Shown here piece after piece: positions 31,649 through 42,589 of a DNA stretch of 64,000 nt (its first letter is position 1; every line of letters starts with the position of its first letter). The translations under genes were made by a program, and so were the position numbers. This DNA is from Rachicladosporium sp. CCFEE 5018. Lineage: Eukaryota; Ascomycota; Dothideomycetes; Cladosporiales; Cladosporiaceae. The notes under the pieces are model-generated. The model did not search any database and had not been told where the DNA came from. It saw only the letters and a program-made list of their open reading frames with translations. The stretch lies in NCBI GenBank assembly GCA_002077045.2, contig KZ111147.1:1-64000 (forward strand), read 5' to 3'.

Positions 31649-32126
31649 CTAAGCAGCTTGCCTGCTCTTCGGCCTCCCACTGCCCACTCTTCTCGCTTCC
31701 GGGCGCTTGAGGTGCTCGGCTGGGATCCAGCTCTGATCGTATGCCTTCGCTCCACTCGTGACAGCAGGTCCATCAGCTCCAACAACCGAGACCTGATCGG
31801 CAGGGTCGACTTTCTTCGTGCCTCCGGAAGAGCGCTGAGCGCGCTCGCCGCCCTTGCCTCCGCGACGCTTCTGAGGAAATAGGGTCGAGATCCAGGTCTT
31901 ATAGATGAAGTAGCAGACGCCGCCGAAGGCTGCAAGGAGGAAGAGGTAGAGGAAGATGCTGCACTCTAGTCAGTACATAGTCCAGATGGCATAGCAGGAA
32001 AGACTTGAAGATCATACATTTGCGGATCAAAGAAGCTCAACGGCGCCTCCACAATGCTCACAGTTTCATTGTACGCCAGCGTCTCCACAATGGCATGCGC
32101 TGCTGAGGGCACCGAATTGACCAGGT
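31649..32126 (-). pseudogene. Translocon-associated protein alpha (SSR1/TRAP-alpha), 5'-truncated
   Basis: Two exons, 32126-32018 and 31958-31649, joined over a 59-bp intron (GTATGA...TACTGAC...GCAG), give the C-terminal third of TRAP-alpha: end of the lumenal domain (LAYNETVSIVEA), LSFFDPQIIFLYLFLLAAF entering the single TM helix, FIYKTWISTLFPQKRRGGKG, then a cytosolic tail with TKKVDPADQ and SWIPAEHLKRPEARR. This order matches fungal TRAP-alpha proteins, which associate with the Sec61 translocon. The signal peptide and most of the lumenal domain (~120-150 residues) are missing. The strand to the right is occupied by a MARVEL-like gene on the other strand, and no N-terminal part was found in the window. 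A stop codon precedes the first exon. It could be a gene broken by rearrangement or by an assembly error. Confidence 0.65.
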
Positions 32127-32857
32127 CTTGTCAGTGCTTCCTCACCATCCCCGCCCTCGTATATCAGACCATGGTACCGATATGGTCGCGCGCTTGGCGA
32201 TTCGCGAACGTGTACGCGTATGCCGCAGTAGATGCGCTCTTCGCAGTGCTATTTTTCAGCACATTTGTAGCTATGGCTGTGTGGGTTGACGGTGGTATAC
32301 GGAAGGGACGAGGTGATGCGCGCACCCGTTCGTGCGCGAGCTTCGACTACGGAAGCGCGTCGAAATGCGAAAACGGGAGAGCAGGTATTGGTATGGGCGT
32401 GCTGTTGTGGCTGCTGTGGTGTGCCACAACTGGCATCAGCGTCCACCAGCTGCTGCAATACCGAAGAACGGGAAGCATGCCAGGCAGATCCGCACCCAAT
32501 ACAATATCAATCGCCGAGCCAAGCGGCGACGTCTGGTCAAGTAAGATCGAAGAGCGTGACGAAGTCTCGATCGACGACCGACGGCGATACGGTCAACCTA
32601 CAGACGAAGACGAGGGATACGGATCACTACGTTACGCCTCACGAAGCGGCTCTGGCGACACGCAAACCGAGCACGGCCTCCATCCTGGCAGGGCATTGAG
32701 CTATGGATCTTCATCACCCAGCCCAGTGTCTACGCCGGCGTACGATGCAAGTCTAGCGCCTAGCGCGCTGAGTCCAACGAGCGAGGAGACACAAGCCAAT
32801 CATGGGCACTTTTCTGGAATGGGAGCTGGCATGTATGGCGCTGGGCCGCATCGGTGA
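32054..32857 (+). CDS. MARVEL-like membrane protein, probably 5'-truncated
   Basis: The frame from ATG 32054 gives 267 residues, but homology-like sequence begins only at about 32135 (after a TTGTCAG acceptor), giving CFLTIPALVYQ. The visible segments are the end of one TM (FLTIPALVYQTMVPI), TM VDALFAVLFFSTFVAMAVWV, a loop with two Cys (CASFDYGSASKC) and the last TM MGVLLWLLWCATTGISV. This is the second half of a fungal four-TM MARVEL domain. The ~120-residue tail is Ser/Asp/Gly-rich and cytosolic. TM1 and the start of TM2 are absent; the upstream DNA codes for TRAP-alpha on the other strand. MARVEL proteins organise membrane apposition and eisosome-like domains. Whether this copy is expressed is unknown. 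Confidence 0.6.
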   Translation: MLTVSLYASVSTMACAAEGTELTRSCQCFLTIPALVYQTMVPIWSRAWRFANVYAYAAVDALFAVLFFSTFVAMAVWVDGGIRKGRGDARTRSCASFDYGSASKCENGRAGIGMGVLLWLLWCATTGISVHQLLQYRRTGSMPGRSAPNTISIAEPSGDVWSSKIEERDEVSIDDRRRYGQPTDEDEGYGSLRYASRSGSGDTQTEHGLHPGRALSYGSSSPSPVSTPAYDASLAPSALSPTSEETQANHGHFSGMGAGMYGAGPHR

Positions 32858-33489
32858 GGGAATCGAAGGTCTGGTCAAGGTGGTCACAACTGTCTACCTC
32901 AGGGAGCAGTGTCGATGTGCCGTCTAGGCAAGGGAAGTTTCTGCATTACAGGGGCTTCGATAATTTTGGCCGCAAGGCGAGGAGGGTAGGCGAACGAGAA
33001 TACTGAGAATTGGGCGCAAGCGGGCAGGCATACAGGACGGAGCATAGAGATACCCACTTACGAAGTATGAGCGCGTGCGTTGATCGCCGCCGAAATGTAT
33101 ACCATGGACAACGAAAGTCTTTGACCACATTTAGATCACCCGCTGGCGAAAGCGCGACGTCCTGACAGTTTCTATTGATCGAGTCCTTCGATGTGCTGCT
33201 ATGTGGAAGACCTGCATGAACAAGTCCAGCATGTGATCTTTTATGACCCATAGACAAAACAATAGGCATGTGTCATCACAATAACGTACTCGCAGTAGGT
33301 CGGCATGGTCACATCTGGCATGGTCGAGTAGGCGGTAACCCCCAATGTGAATTGACTTCATCTTCGGAACTTTTCGCACTCGATATCATCACCCGACAAA
33401 CTTTTAGTGTCGTGGTCAACGACATATCTTTGAATTCACTCTTTCACGACGCTTCACGAACTTACGGTCTACAAAGATCCGCAAGGAGG
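32858..33489. other. Intergenic, upstream of ARMT1/DUF89 gene
   Basis: 632 bp between the MARVEL-like stop and the next plus-strand gene. No supported gene on either strand. Confidence 0.5.
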
Positions 33490-35166
33490 ATGGAGTACGA
33501 CGCCGACGTACGTGAGTATCTATTCCTAGCAAGAATCCTTCAAGGTCGGGATGCTGAACATTCCACAGCGCAGTCGAACACTGCGGACCCGACATCTTTC
33601 GCCTCGATATCTGCTAGAGAACGATGGCCGATAATACTGGTGAGACCTTCGAATAAACACCTGATTGAATCATCAAAGATTGACGGTTTTTGCGAAACAG
33701 ACTGGGGCCATCGATGATGTCCACAAAGCCGTATCGAACGAAGAGAATCCCGAGAGAGCAAGCGAAGGCAAGAGGATCGTCCAGAACCTCGCTACGCTCA
33801 AGCATGAGCTGCAGCACAATCGCCAGCTTACGTACGTCGCCTCATCCCGTTCTTCACCCCAATCCATCCCACTAATACAACTACAACAGCCCCCTCATCG
33901 ACGACGGCAGCCCTGACATAGCATCCTACAACACCGAGCTCTCCCAACGCAACAACCCCTCCTGGTTCTCCATCCCCTGGCTCTACGCAGAATGCTACCT
34001 CTACCGTCGCATCGCGACCCTCTTCGCCACTTCCACCCACTGGACCCGCCACGACGTCTTCGCCAAGCAGAAACTCAGCACGTTCCGCTCTTCGCGGCCT
34101 GCCGTGCTGGAGTTGGCGACGCGCTATAATGAGCTTATCGCGGGACTGCAGGCGACGATGCAGGGTGTGATTGAGGCTGGGAAGAGGGCAGCTGAGGAAG
34201 TGCTGTTCAGGGAGATGTGCGAGATTTGTCTTTGGGGGAATGCGACGGACTTGAGCTTGTTGACTAATCTGAGCTACGATGACATACAGGCTTTGCAGGG
34301 AGCAGAGTCGAGGAAGAAGAACGAGAGCAAGATTCTCGCAAATGACTTCCCGGCTGCTTTTGATGTTCTCTGGAAAGCGCAGATCTCGAACCCGAAAGGC
34401 GACCGCAGAGTCGACATCGTCCTCGATAACGCTGGCTTTGAGCTTTTTGTCGACTTGGTGTTGGCTGGCTACCTTCTCGAGTCCGGTCTCGCGACGCAGA
34501 TTGTCCTTCACCCGAAGAACATCCCCTGGTTCGTCTCCGATGTCGTGCCCAAAGACTTCTCCGAGTTGCTCACAGCCCTCGTAAACGCGAAGCAATTCTA
34601 CGAAACGCCTTCAGCAGACGAAGAAGCGTCGAACACCAATCCCACAGCTCTCTCAGCCGACGAAGAGAAGTCACTGAAGTCCTTGTTCGAGCACTGGAGC
34701 ACGCTCTACGCCGAGGGCAAAATCATCATGCGCGCAAATCCCTTCTGGACTGAGGGCGGCAGTTTTTGGCGAATGCCCAAGACCGCACCGGAGCTCTTCG
34801 AGGATCTCAAAGAGAGCGAGCTGGTGATATTCAAGGGTGATCTGAACTACAGGAAGTTGACTGCTGACGTATGTCATGCTTTGCTACGTCCCTTCAGTAT
34901 CCTTGACGCTTACTAACATATCTGATCAGGGCATGTGGGATCCCACAACTCCATTCTCGACCGCCATTGGCCCTCTAGGCCCGAAGTCAGGCCTGCGAGT
35001 CCTCACACTGCGAACTTGCAAAGCGGACGTCGTAGTCGGGCTTCCAGCTGGCAAGGACGAGGAGCTACGGGCCATGGAAGGCGGTGGCGGCGACAGCGGC
35101 GCGAGAAAGTGGGCATGGAGTGGGAAGTGGGCTGTGGTCAGCTTCAGCAACGGAAAGTTGACTTGA
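33490..35166 (+). CDS. ARMT1/DUF89 damage-control phosphatase
   Basis: Five exons (33490-33511, 33569-33639, 33701-33831, 33890-34868, 34930-35166) encode 479 residues. The first exon is 22 nt; junctions rebuild MEYDADVPQSNTADPTSF and WPIILTGAIDDV, and the last intron joins LTAD to GMWDPTTPF. The core metal-binding motif is DIVLDNAGFELFVDLVLA, with the Asp and Asn of the DUF89 signature; KGDLNYRKLTAD is the second conserved block that completes the metal site. The length matches S. cerevisiae YMR027W and human ARMT1. Characterised relatives are metal-dependent phosphatases that remove damaged or toxic sugar phosphates such as fructose-1-phosphate; a carboxyl methyltransferase role was proposed for ARMT1. 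Cytosolic, no targeting signal seen. Confidence 0.9.
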
Positions 35167-35761
35167 CAGCACAAAACTCACTAGACTACACGTATCACAA
35201 TAGACGCACTGAGACTGTACGTAAAGGACAGGATAAAAGTATATACGCCTATGCCAATGAAGAACAGTGTGATTAATACAAGTTTCGGTATCCTGAAGTG
35301 AATCGGCATGCAGACGTGGCTGGCGTGGCAGCCGTAGCAGGCATCGATGACAGTACTCCAACTCTTGATGTGCACACCCAGACCTACGAGAGCCAAATCT
35401 CGTGCAGTACAAAACGCCAAGCATTATTACCCAATTCAGTAGCGCATCTCAACATTGCTCCAGTCTTCCGTAATTCTCTCGACATGACCAGACAGACGGC
35501 GATGCATCATGTATCCAACAGTAGCAGTCTCCAATAATGCTTGGGCGGCGAGCCCTGGTGGTGTTACCTTCTTTCTTCGTCCGTGAATCGTCGTTCTCGT
35601 GACTTCGTTTGTATGAGTCAGTCGTCCTCGTATGAGGTGCGGTGTTCAATGATTCGATATTCATATGCTGGCGTAGCGGCAATCAGTTCTTTCTTCGCTG
35701 GCCCGCGATCTGAGGGCGGTGTTTGCAGCTTGCCATACGATGATCAGGTATTCGTGCGTGA
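35167..35761. other. Intergenic, convergent 3' ends
   Basis: About 600 bp between the DUF89 and Pin4-like stops. No supported gene. Probably holds two 3' UTRs. Confidence 0.5.
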
Positions 35762-37626
35762 TCAATGCTCGACAGTGATCTCAGGCGCGCTGCTCTGCTG
35801 CGAGAGCTCATCGCTATTGCGAGTCAAGTGCCCATTCTGCCGTCTCGGGAAGCCGGCGCCACGCTCTGGCAGCGGACCACGAGGCTGACGCTCAGGTCCA
35901 CTCTGGCCAGTACCGCGAGCCTGATTGCGATCCTCAAAGTTCGTGCTAAATGAGCGGTGGCCGCCGATCGGGCCTGTGTTCTCCCAAGATGGGAAGCCGC
36001 GCAGGCCTCTAGGGCTGCCTCCAAAGCCGGATCCGATATTCATGTTGCCAAGGCCATTGATGAGGGATGCTTCGTTGCGATCGTTGAGATTCGAGTTCGG
36101 TGTCATGAGTGTGGGTGTGAGTGATTGGCTGATTTCGCGATTGTACTCCTGCATGCGTGCGACATTATTGCCAAGCGTTGCTGGGAAGCTGGCTGTGGAA
36201 GGAACAGGCGAAGGCGTGTATGAGCGCAGATCTGCAAATGACTTCGCTGCCCGGAGACCGCTCGCGCCAGGTCCGAGGTGACTGCCCCCATCCTGATAGG
36301 CGCCAAGATATCCAGAGCCTTGATGGCGCACACCTGCAGTGTAGAAATTGTCCGCGCCGCGCACGTCGCTGAAGTCCGTTGTAGCAGCGCGATTCAGTTG
36401 TCGCCCACCCTGAAGCGCAAGGATATGTGGCATCGGTGGGCTGACGCGACGGGTCTCCTTGAAGACGTGGACTGCACGCTGTTCGCCCTGGCCTTTCGAT
36501 GCGTGTCCCAAGCCCATGTGATGTGCCAGTGTGTGCACAATGCGCCGCTCGGGCGGCGAAAGCGTGGGTGGGAGCGGAAGGACGTCTTTCATTGGGTCCT
36601 CCTTGAACAGCAGAAGGCTTGAGTAGAAGCGCAGAACTTGCGGATCATTCAGATCGAAGTCTGCTTCTGCCGGTGTACGATCGCTGCCATATGGCAAGGC
36701 AAAGGATCCGTTGGGTTTCGCGCTGCGTGCAGAGCCGGGCGATGGAGACACTGCGGGCATGTGCGAGGATAATGAGGACATCGAAGTCTGCGTATGCAAG
36801 GCGGAAGGCTGCATCGGACGATGTTGCTCCTCTAGTTGTCCTCGGCGCTCGCGCTTCTCCCTCTCGATGCGCTCTCTTTCCGCGGCTGGTAGCATCTTCT
36901 TGTACTCCACCCTCAGCTTCCTGCCGTGGAGCTCGAAATGATTGAGTGACTCGATCACAGCTGCGGTCTCGTCTGGATTTGTGAAGTTAGCAAATGCCAG
37001 ACCGCGGAACACGCCGTTGTCGAAGTGGTAATTGAAGGCGTAGGGTAGCGGTAGGCCCATATCGGTCATAATCTGTACGAGCTGCTCCTTCTTGACCGCG
37101 AATGGAATGTTCTTAATCACGATCGCTGTGGGAATGAGCTCCTCATCGACCTCGTCTCGTCGCTGTCCCTGGAAACCGCCGAAGGGCGAGTACGGATTTG
37201 CTGGCATAGGAGGTGGCTGATCGAGCCAGACCTGTACAGATGTTAGTGCGCGTTTCAATGAAACCCATTCGAGAGTCTTACAGAAGGCAGCCCAGGTCTG
37301 CTGGTAGACTGATTGCGCCGTGTACCCGTCATTCCTCCCATCTTCCCGTTCATGGTGTGGTTGTTCCCGAATGCGCCAGCGTTCCAGGAGCCCCCACCCA
37401 AGTCAAAAGCGTTGTTGCCATATCCTCCTATCGTGGCGTTCCTCGCTCCGTTGAAGGTGTTGTCATAGCGTTGCTGTGCATCATCGGGCGCATATAGTCC
37501 AGTCGGCAAATGCGCGTAGGCATCGAAGTTTGGCCGCGATGCCTGACGACTTACGCGCATCGACTGCGGCGAGCGATTATTACTGTTGTTTTCGTAAGGC
37601 ATCTCGAAATGATAGTTGTTGTTCAT
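35762..37626 (-). CDS. RRM plus R3H RNA-binding protein (Pin4/Cip2-like)
   Basis: Exons 37626-37282 and 37231-35762, with a 50-bp intron (GTAAGA...TACAG), encode 604 residues. An RRM spans about 140-225: RNP2-like AIVIKNIPF and RNP1-like FRGLAFANF. A charged helix (ERERIEREKRERRGQLEE) follows. An R3H-type domain lies near residues 295-360 (RFYSSLLLFKEDP, ERRIVHTLAHHMGLGH), where the R-x3-H spacing is represented by RIVHTLAHH. Both termini are low complexity (Asn/Gly/Ser). This order fits S. pombe Cip2 and S. cerevisiae Pin4 relatives that bind mRNA and influence stress-dependent stability and cell-cycle re-entry. The Thr/Ser-Pro sites (TPSP) in the C-terminal part are candidates for kinase control. 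The start ATG 37626 begins MNNNYHFEMPYE. Confidence 0.86.
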
Positions 37627-40407
37627 CGTGAGGGATAGAGAACGTGCTGAAGGCCGTGACTGAGGGTGGTTGTGGACTTGGCGAATCCGGACAGGTGAGA
37701 TCTGGGGTTCTCCTGCTTAACGCGAGAAGTAGGTCGTTATCGACGTGGCGACAAAGTCAGATCTACCGCGTGGAGTAGTCGTAGGCAGTAGTACTTTGCA
37801 GGTGCGCGATGATCCAAGGACTCGGTCTCGTTACTGCGGCCGTGGAACGTCGTGAGTCGTGAGAGTGATAAAGCACCGGCCGTTACTCAAGACACTGCAT
37901 ACAAAGAATGCAGCAGTTTCACAAGGAGCGTTCGGAGTTGCGAGGCGCTGCACTCGACTGGCAGTGTGTCGCCGAGTGGGTAGAGTTTTCCAGACGGCGT
38001 GCTGCAGCTTGAGTCCCCCAAATTTGCCTGCACTCCCGGTAGGTCAGGTCTGCGGAGTATAACACCGCTCGCCCGCTTACGAAACGGGAGAAGGTCGCAG
38101 GTGGCGCGTCAGAGTAGATATGGATGGCGGTAGGAGGTATCACGGAGATTCATGTTCGAATATAAGGGATAAACTGGAGTGCGATCGCTTTGGAAGTATC
38201 GCAGTAACGCACGGACGGGATGATATTCAGGAGGAGACGAATCCACTTTGTTATTACAATATGCTCCTTTACTCCCGCGACCGGGGCTTGCGCCATCGTA
38301 TACCTCGAACTAAATCCAGTGCCGGGCTACCCACGATGCCTTCTTGCAGCATCACTGGATATGCCCGATCGCACCCTACTGCACTACTGTCGGCGGCGAT
38401 GAAATGAGCAGCGCACGCACGCACTTTACGTGGCGGCGTACTCGGGCAACGACCACTTTTGCAGCAGCGCAGTGGTGGCAGCCGTCCGGTTGGGTATGCA
38501 TCGCAAGCCAGCATCTGCGACGCTGCAAATCGCAGTCCGCATCGCATGGCCAATATATGCGTCGTGCAGTGCCGTGGACGGCTCCACCGTGACAGGCCGC
38601 ACACGTCTGCAGCTAGACGTAGCGCGAGCGACTTGCGGCTTTCTGCGCGAGCGGCGAAAGCGTCGCTCTGCATGACTACTGGTGCAGATTTCTTGCTTGT
38701 CGGCGTTGCCCAGACGCAGACTATTCCCTGCAGGTCTCACGTGTGCGCGACTGGCCGCGAACGGGTTGCTACGTCGGATTTGAGAGCTTGCCCGGGGGAG
38801 AGCTCGCTCGCGCGGCTGTCATCTCTGCTCGGCCCGCGAATTTGTTCGAGAAAAATAGAAGATCTACCAGAGATGGTGGTGTGTGCACAGCGGGGCACGC
38901 CCAGAAAAGTGAGACACTTCCAATGTACTGATCCAGGTACATGCTGGTGCAGTACTGCAAGACTGCATATTCCTGCAAAACTTGCGCGTCATGCTCACAG
39001 CATGTGCAGCATGCATGGAGTGATGTTTCAGAGCATCACACCTCGCTACCACTGCACAGCTTGCCGCTTACCACAGAACATTGACATGAGGTCGAGATAA
39101 GCTCGTGTGAATGACCAGGAGAGGGAAGGAGCATGTGTATCGTGGCTTCCGAACGACCGCGAAAGTCTTTCCAAGTCCCTCTGCGATGTGCAAGCCGGCC
39201 TAAGATATTGCGCGCGGAGCAGTCACTCGATAGTAGACGCTCTTCCATCCGTATTCAATGCCAGCTGATGCGCAAGCCTGCATATGGGTAGGCACATCTG
39301 CGTGGGAGTGCGTTTTGCAGCAAACATGTTCGCACTGTCTAGGTCTCTAGCATCCTCGAGCTGCCCTTCCCTGGCAAGCGCAGAATTGGGAAGCTCGAGG
39401 AGCTACCTACAGCTATGTAGGCTCGGCCCATGTCCTCCGCTGACCCACTTGAGGTCTGATCGATCGGCCTTGTTTCAGGAACAGGATGTAAGTGATCTTC
39501 CATTGGCTCCTTTTAGGCGAATGAATGTGATCCGTCGATGTCACTGCAGGACTTATCGAGCACGTGATGATGGTAAGATTGTAAGTGAATACAGGTCTCG
39601 GCATAGATGCAACGACATGTAAGATTCAAAAGAGTGTCCGTGGCTCTGCTTGTAATAATCAAGCTGTTATCCATCCCCGAAGGTCTCAGTCGTAAGTAGC
39701 CCACACTGTTGGACCGACCGAACTCCCGCGACAATTAGATACTTCGATTGGTACAGTGGAGAAGGATTGCGATATGCGGACGCTGGGCGTAGAATCTAAA
39801 ACGTCTCTCAGCGATGTAGCAAGATATGTATGACACTCGCGACACATGCGATAGTAGCGTAGGGCACTTCAGACCTTGGAGAGAGCGGGAACAGGTCTTA
39901 GTGCGTCTTGACTGTATATGCCCGCTATCACGGTCTGCCCAGAGCGAGCTGGACGCAGAATGCTACATTCAAAAGCCGCCCAATAGTTCTGGATGCTCTC
40001 TTGTGCTGCTGTTCACCTACGCCCCATCTTTTATCATGGATTCACGCCCATGAAGAGACAAAGTCCCGGACTGGAGAAGGCGAAGTGGCGCTTGACTTGC
40101 TTTCAAGACCGCACACGGTTGGCGTGTCCTGATTCAGGCCAAGACCCGGAGTAGACCAGTAGAACAATGGCTCGAGCCTTCAGGAAAGCTGCTCAAGATC
40201 TTCAGTCTCGACTCCCGCTGCTGTCCAGGCGTTCTACGCTCTAATCAATTCACCAGCAGCAAGAACATTTACAATGAGAACAAGGAATACAGCAACATGA
40301 AAGTACGGGAGCTGAGGTCAATTTCGGTTCAAAGCCCTCCTCCAGTCTACTTGAGCTTGTCAGTATTTGCAAATTAGTCGGGTTCTTTCATGCTACTAGA
40401 ATTCTGA
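37627..40407. other. Large intergenic region without a supported gene
   Basis: 2.8 kb between two minus-strand genes; the right end is the 3' flank of the GH43 gene and the left part the promoter of the Pin4-like gene. The longest frame (38459-39100, plus) is Arg/Ser/Cys-rich and shares no blocks with known proteins. A few short repeats of the type GCATG(T)GCAGCATGCATG occur near 38.99-39.02 kb. It could contain a non-coding RNA or a decayed gene, but nothing is assignable. Confidence 0.4.
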
Positions 40408-42041
40408 TCAAGGCGCAGTCATCTCAAAGCTCCTGACCGTCACGCTCCCTCCCAGTTCCTCAGTAGCAAAGTTGAAGATGCCAAATCTATACCCAACGAA
40501 GAAGTAGTACGTCGAGTTCATCAAATAGGGCGTTCCCAATTGCTGGAAGTTCTTGCCATTAGTGCTCCAGCTGAACGTCCCCAACTTGTCCGACTGCGGC
40601 GCCACATTCGCATGAAGACTGAAGTAGACATCTTTCGCCCCACGCGGCAGGGGAGCGGAGGCTTCGACAAAGCCAGTGCTGATGGTATTCCAACCTGCGC
40701 CCAAGGACAGGTTGCGCCAGAGCTGGACTTGCCCGTCCTGTATCGCAATATGCGCCATATTATCACGGAAGAGGGCAAGACCCGCGCGGTCGCCGGCTTG
40801 CATCTTACTGATGTCCAGGTGAATTGTTGCTGTGCTGCTGGGACCAAGGATGCGATGGGTGAGCGTATTTTTGGCTCGGAAGAGATCTGGGGTCACGGAT
40901 GCTGTGCGCAGCGCAAGACCGCGCTTGGAAAGGGAGTAGGCTGACACGTCGGGGTTGTGGTTCCACTCCCACTCTGGACCGAGCTTGTTGCCTCTGAAGC
41001 GATCGATGCCGGTCTTTGGTGGCACTGGAACCGGCTTGCTCGGGTATGGATGAGATTGGTTGAAGGTCTGATTTGACGGTAGAGTCGGCCAGCCGTCGGA
41101 ATCGAAGTGGAATGGAGAGAGCACAGGTACTCGGCCCTCCGGGTAGTCGTCGATGAAGGCCATGTAGTACCAGTCGCCGTTCGGGGTGTCGACAATACCC
41201 CCCTGGTGCGGGTATCCTGCCCCAGCGGTGGGTGGATCAACTTCGTCTGCGAAGACTTTGATCTCGTAGGGACCAAAGGGGCCGCTCGAGGACTTGAGTG
41301 TCCACTCCCGGTTGGCTGGCTGCGTGGTGAGGATGTAGTATTGATCTCCAATGTGATAAAATCGACTCCCCTCGATATAAAACGTCCCATGGAACACAGA
41401 TGTGACCGACTTCTCGCTGTAATCGTCGTTCAGTTGAGCCACAGAGATGTTTGTATTACCATAGGCTACGAATATATCGTCGTTATCGTCGATCAGCAGA
41501 CCGCAGTCGTAGTAGCAGGTATCGATGAATTTGACCAGTTCCCAGTCTCCTGTCGGATCTGCCGCCTCGTACACGAACGTATGCCTATACTCTACGCAAC
41601 CTATCCAGATCCACGACCTGGTGCTTGCCCTGTAGCGCATGCTGCTGGCAAAGATGCCCTAAAACGATATGGTCAGCTGCTGCTCCGACGAGAAAGTAAG
41701 TTTAGAGGACGCACCTTGACATAAGCCTGCTTTCCCCCCTCCAAACTATAAGCCTCCGTATTATTGAACTCCAGTCTCGGTACCGAGTGCCCGATGTACT
41801 CCCAATTGACCAAATCTCCAGACTTCAAGATCGGAGCGCCTGGAGAGAAAGCCATGTTCGAGGCTGAGTAGTAGTAAGTGTCCTCAACTCTGAAGACGTC
41901 GAGATCAGCCAGGTCCTCCCAGAGGACTGGATTGGTGTAATTGGGGAGTGCTCCGCCATGGTGAGGGATGGATGGCACGGCGGAGGCGTGGGCTGAGAAG
42001 CTGATGCTGAGGGCCAGGAGGCCAATGGAGGTCAATCTCAT
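40408..42041 (-). CDS. Secreted GH43 glycosidase (beta-xylosidase/arabinofuranosidase type)
   Basis: Exons 42041-41715 and 41658-40408, with a 56-bp intron (GTGCGT...TTTAG), encode 525 residues. The N-terminus MRLTSIGLLALSISFSAHASA is a cleavable signal peptide. GH43 active-site landmarks: the general base Asp in LADLDVFRVEDTYY, the pKa-modulating Asp in CGLLIDDNDDIF and the acid Glu in GTFYIEGSRFYHIGDQYY. YPHQGGIVDTPNGDWY is the conserved PxHQG-type substrate loop. The last ~200 residues (from FRGNKLGPEWEWNHNP) form a concanavalin-like C-terminal domain, as in beta-xylosidases of GH43. Several N-x-S/T sequons are present. The enzyme should act outside the cell on xylan or arabinan side chains; the exact linkage is not readable. 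Confidence 0.88.
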
Positions 42042-42589
42042 GGCGGCCGAAGTTTTGAAGTGCGAGTCCTCGATGCTCTACCTCGAAGTACTGGGTCTAT
42101 GAGAGAGGGCATGGCTGCAGTACTTGTAATGTCCGCCCGGAGTCGAGTGTCGATCCTCGTAGCATGGTCATGCATGGCCGCGGGTATGTCTCTACGATGC
42201 TGAGTCGGGTAACTTTGTTCACGTCGGGATGTGGCCACAGAGGTAGCACTGTAGTATTGCTGCATATCACGGGAGTCGGCGAGTGGTGGAAGAAGTGCAA
42301 GGGTTTGGTATCCCCGCATTCGCTCATCGAGTCTAATGAATGCTTTAGGCTGATGTACATGTACCTGAGCGCATGACAGCGCCAAGGGCCTTCGAGAAAG
42401 CACCACAGAAATGGTCGGGCGAACATGTTCACTAACAGCAAGGAGAAAGTAAACGAAAAGACATGTGAACCAGATGAGAAGGTCTGTCGATGAATACGAA
42501 GTACTAAGGAAATGTGAACGGATTGCCACTACCACATCATCATGATCTCAACTTTTCCACCCTGATGCTTGTCTACGCGTTTTGCACAA
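42042..42589. other. Intergenic, GH43 promoter
   Basis: Between the GH43 start and the CorA stop, both minus strand. No supported gene. Should include the GH43 promoter. Confidence 0.5.

Noticed and set aside
38459..39100. 213-codon plus-strand frame in the 2.8 kb intergenic region
   Set aside because: Arg/Ser/Cys-rich with no blocks of known proteins, overlapped by frames on the other strand and without splice context.
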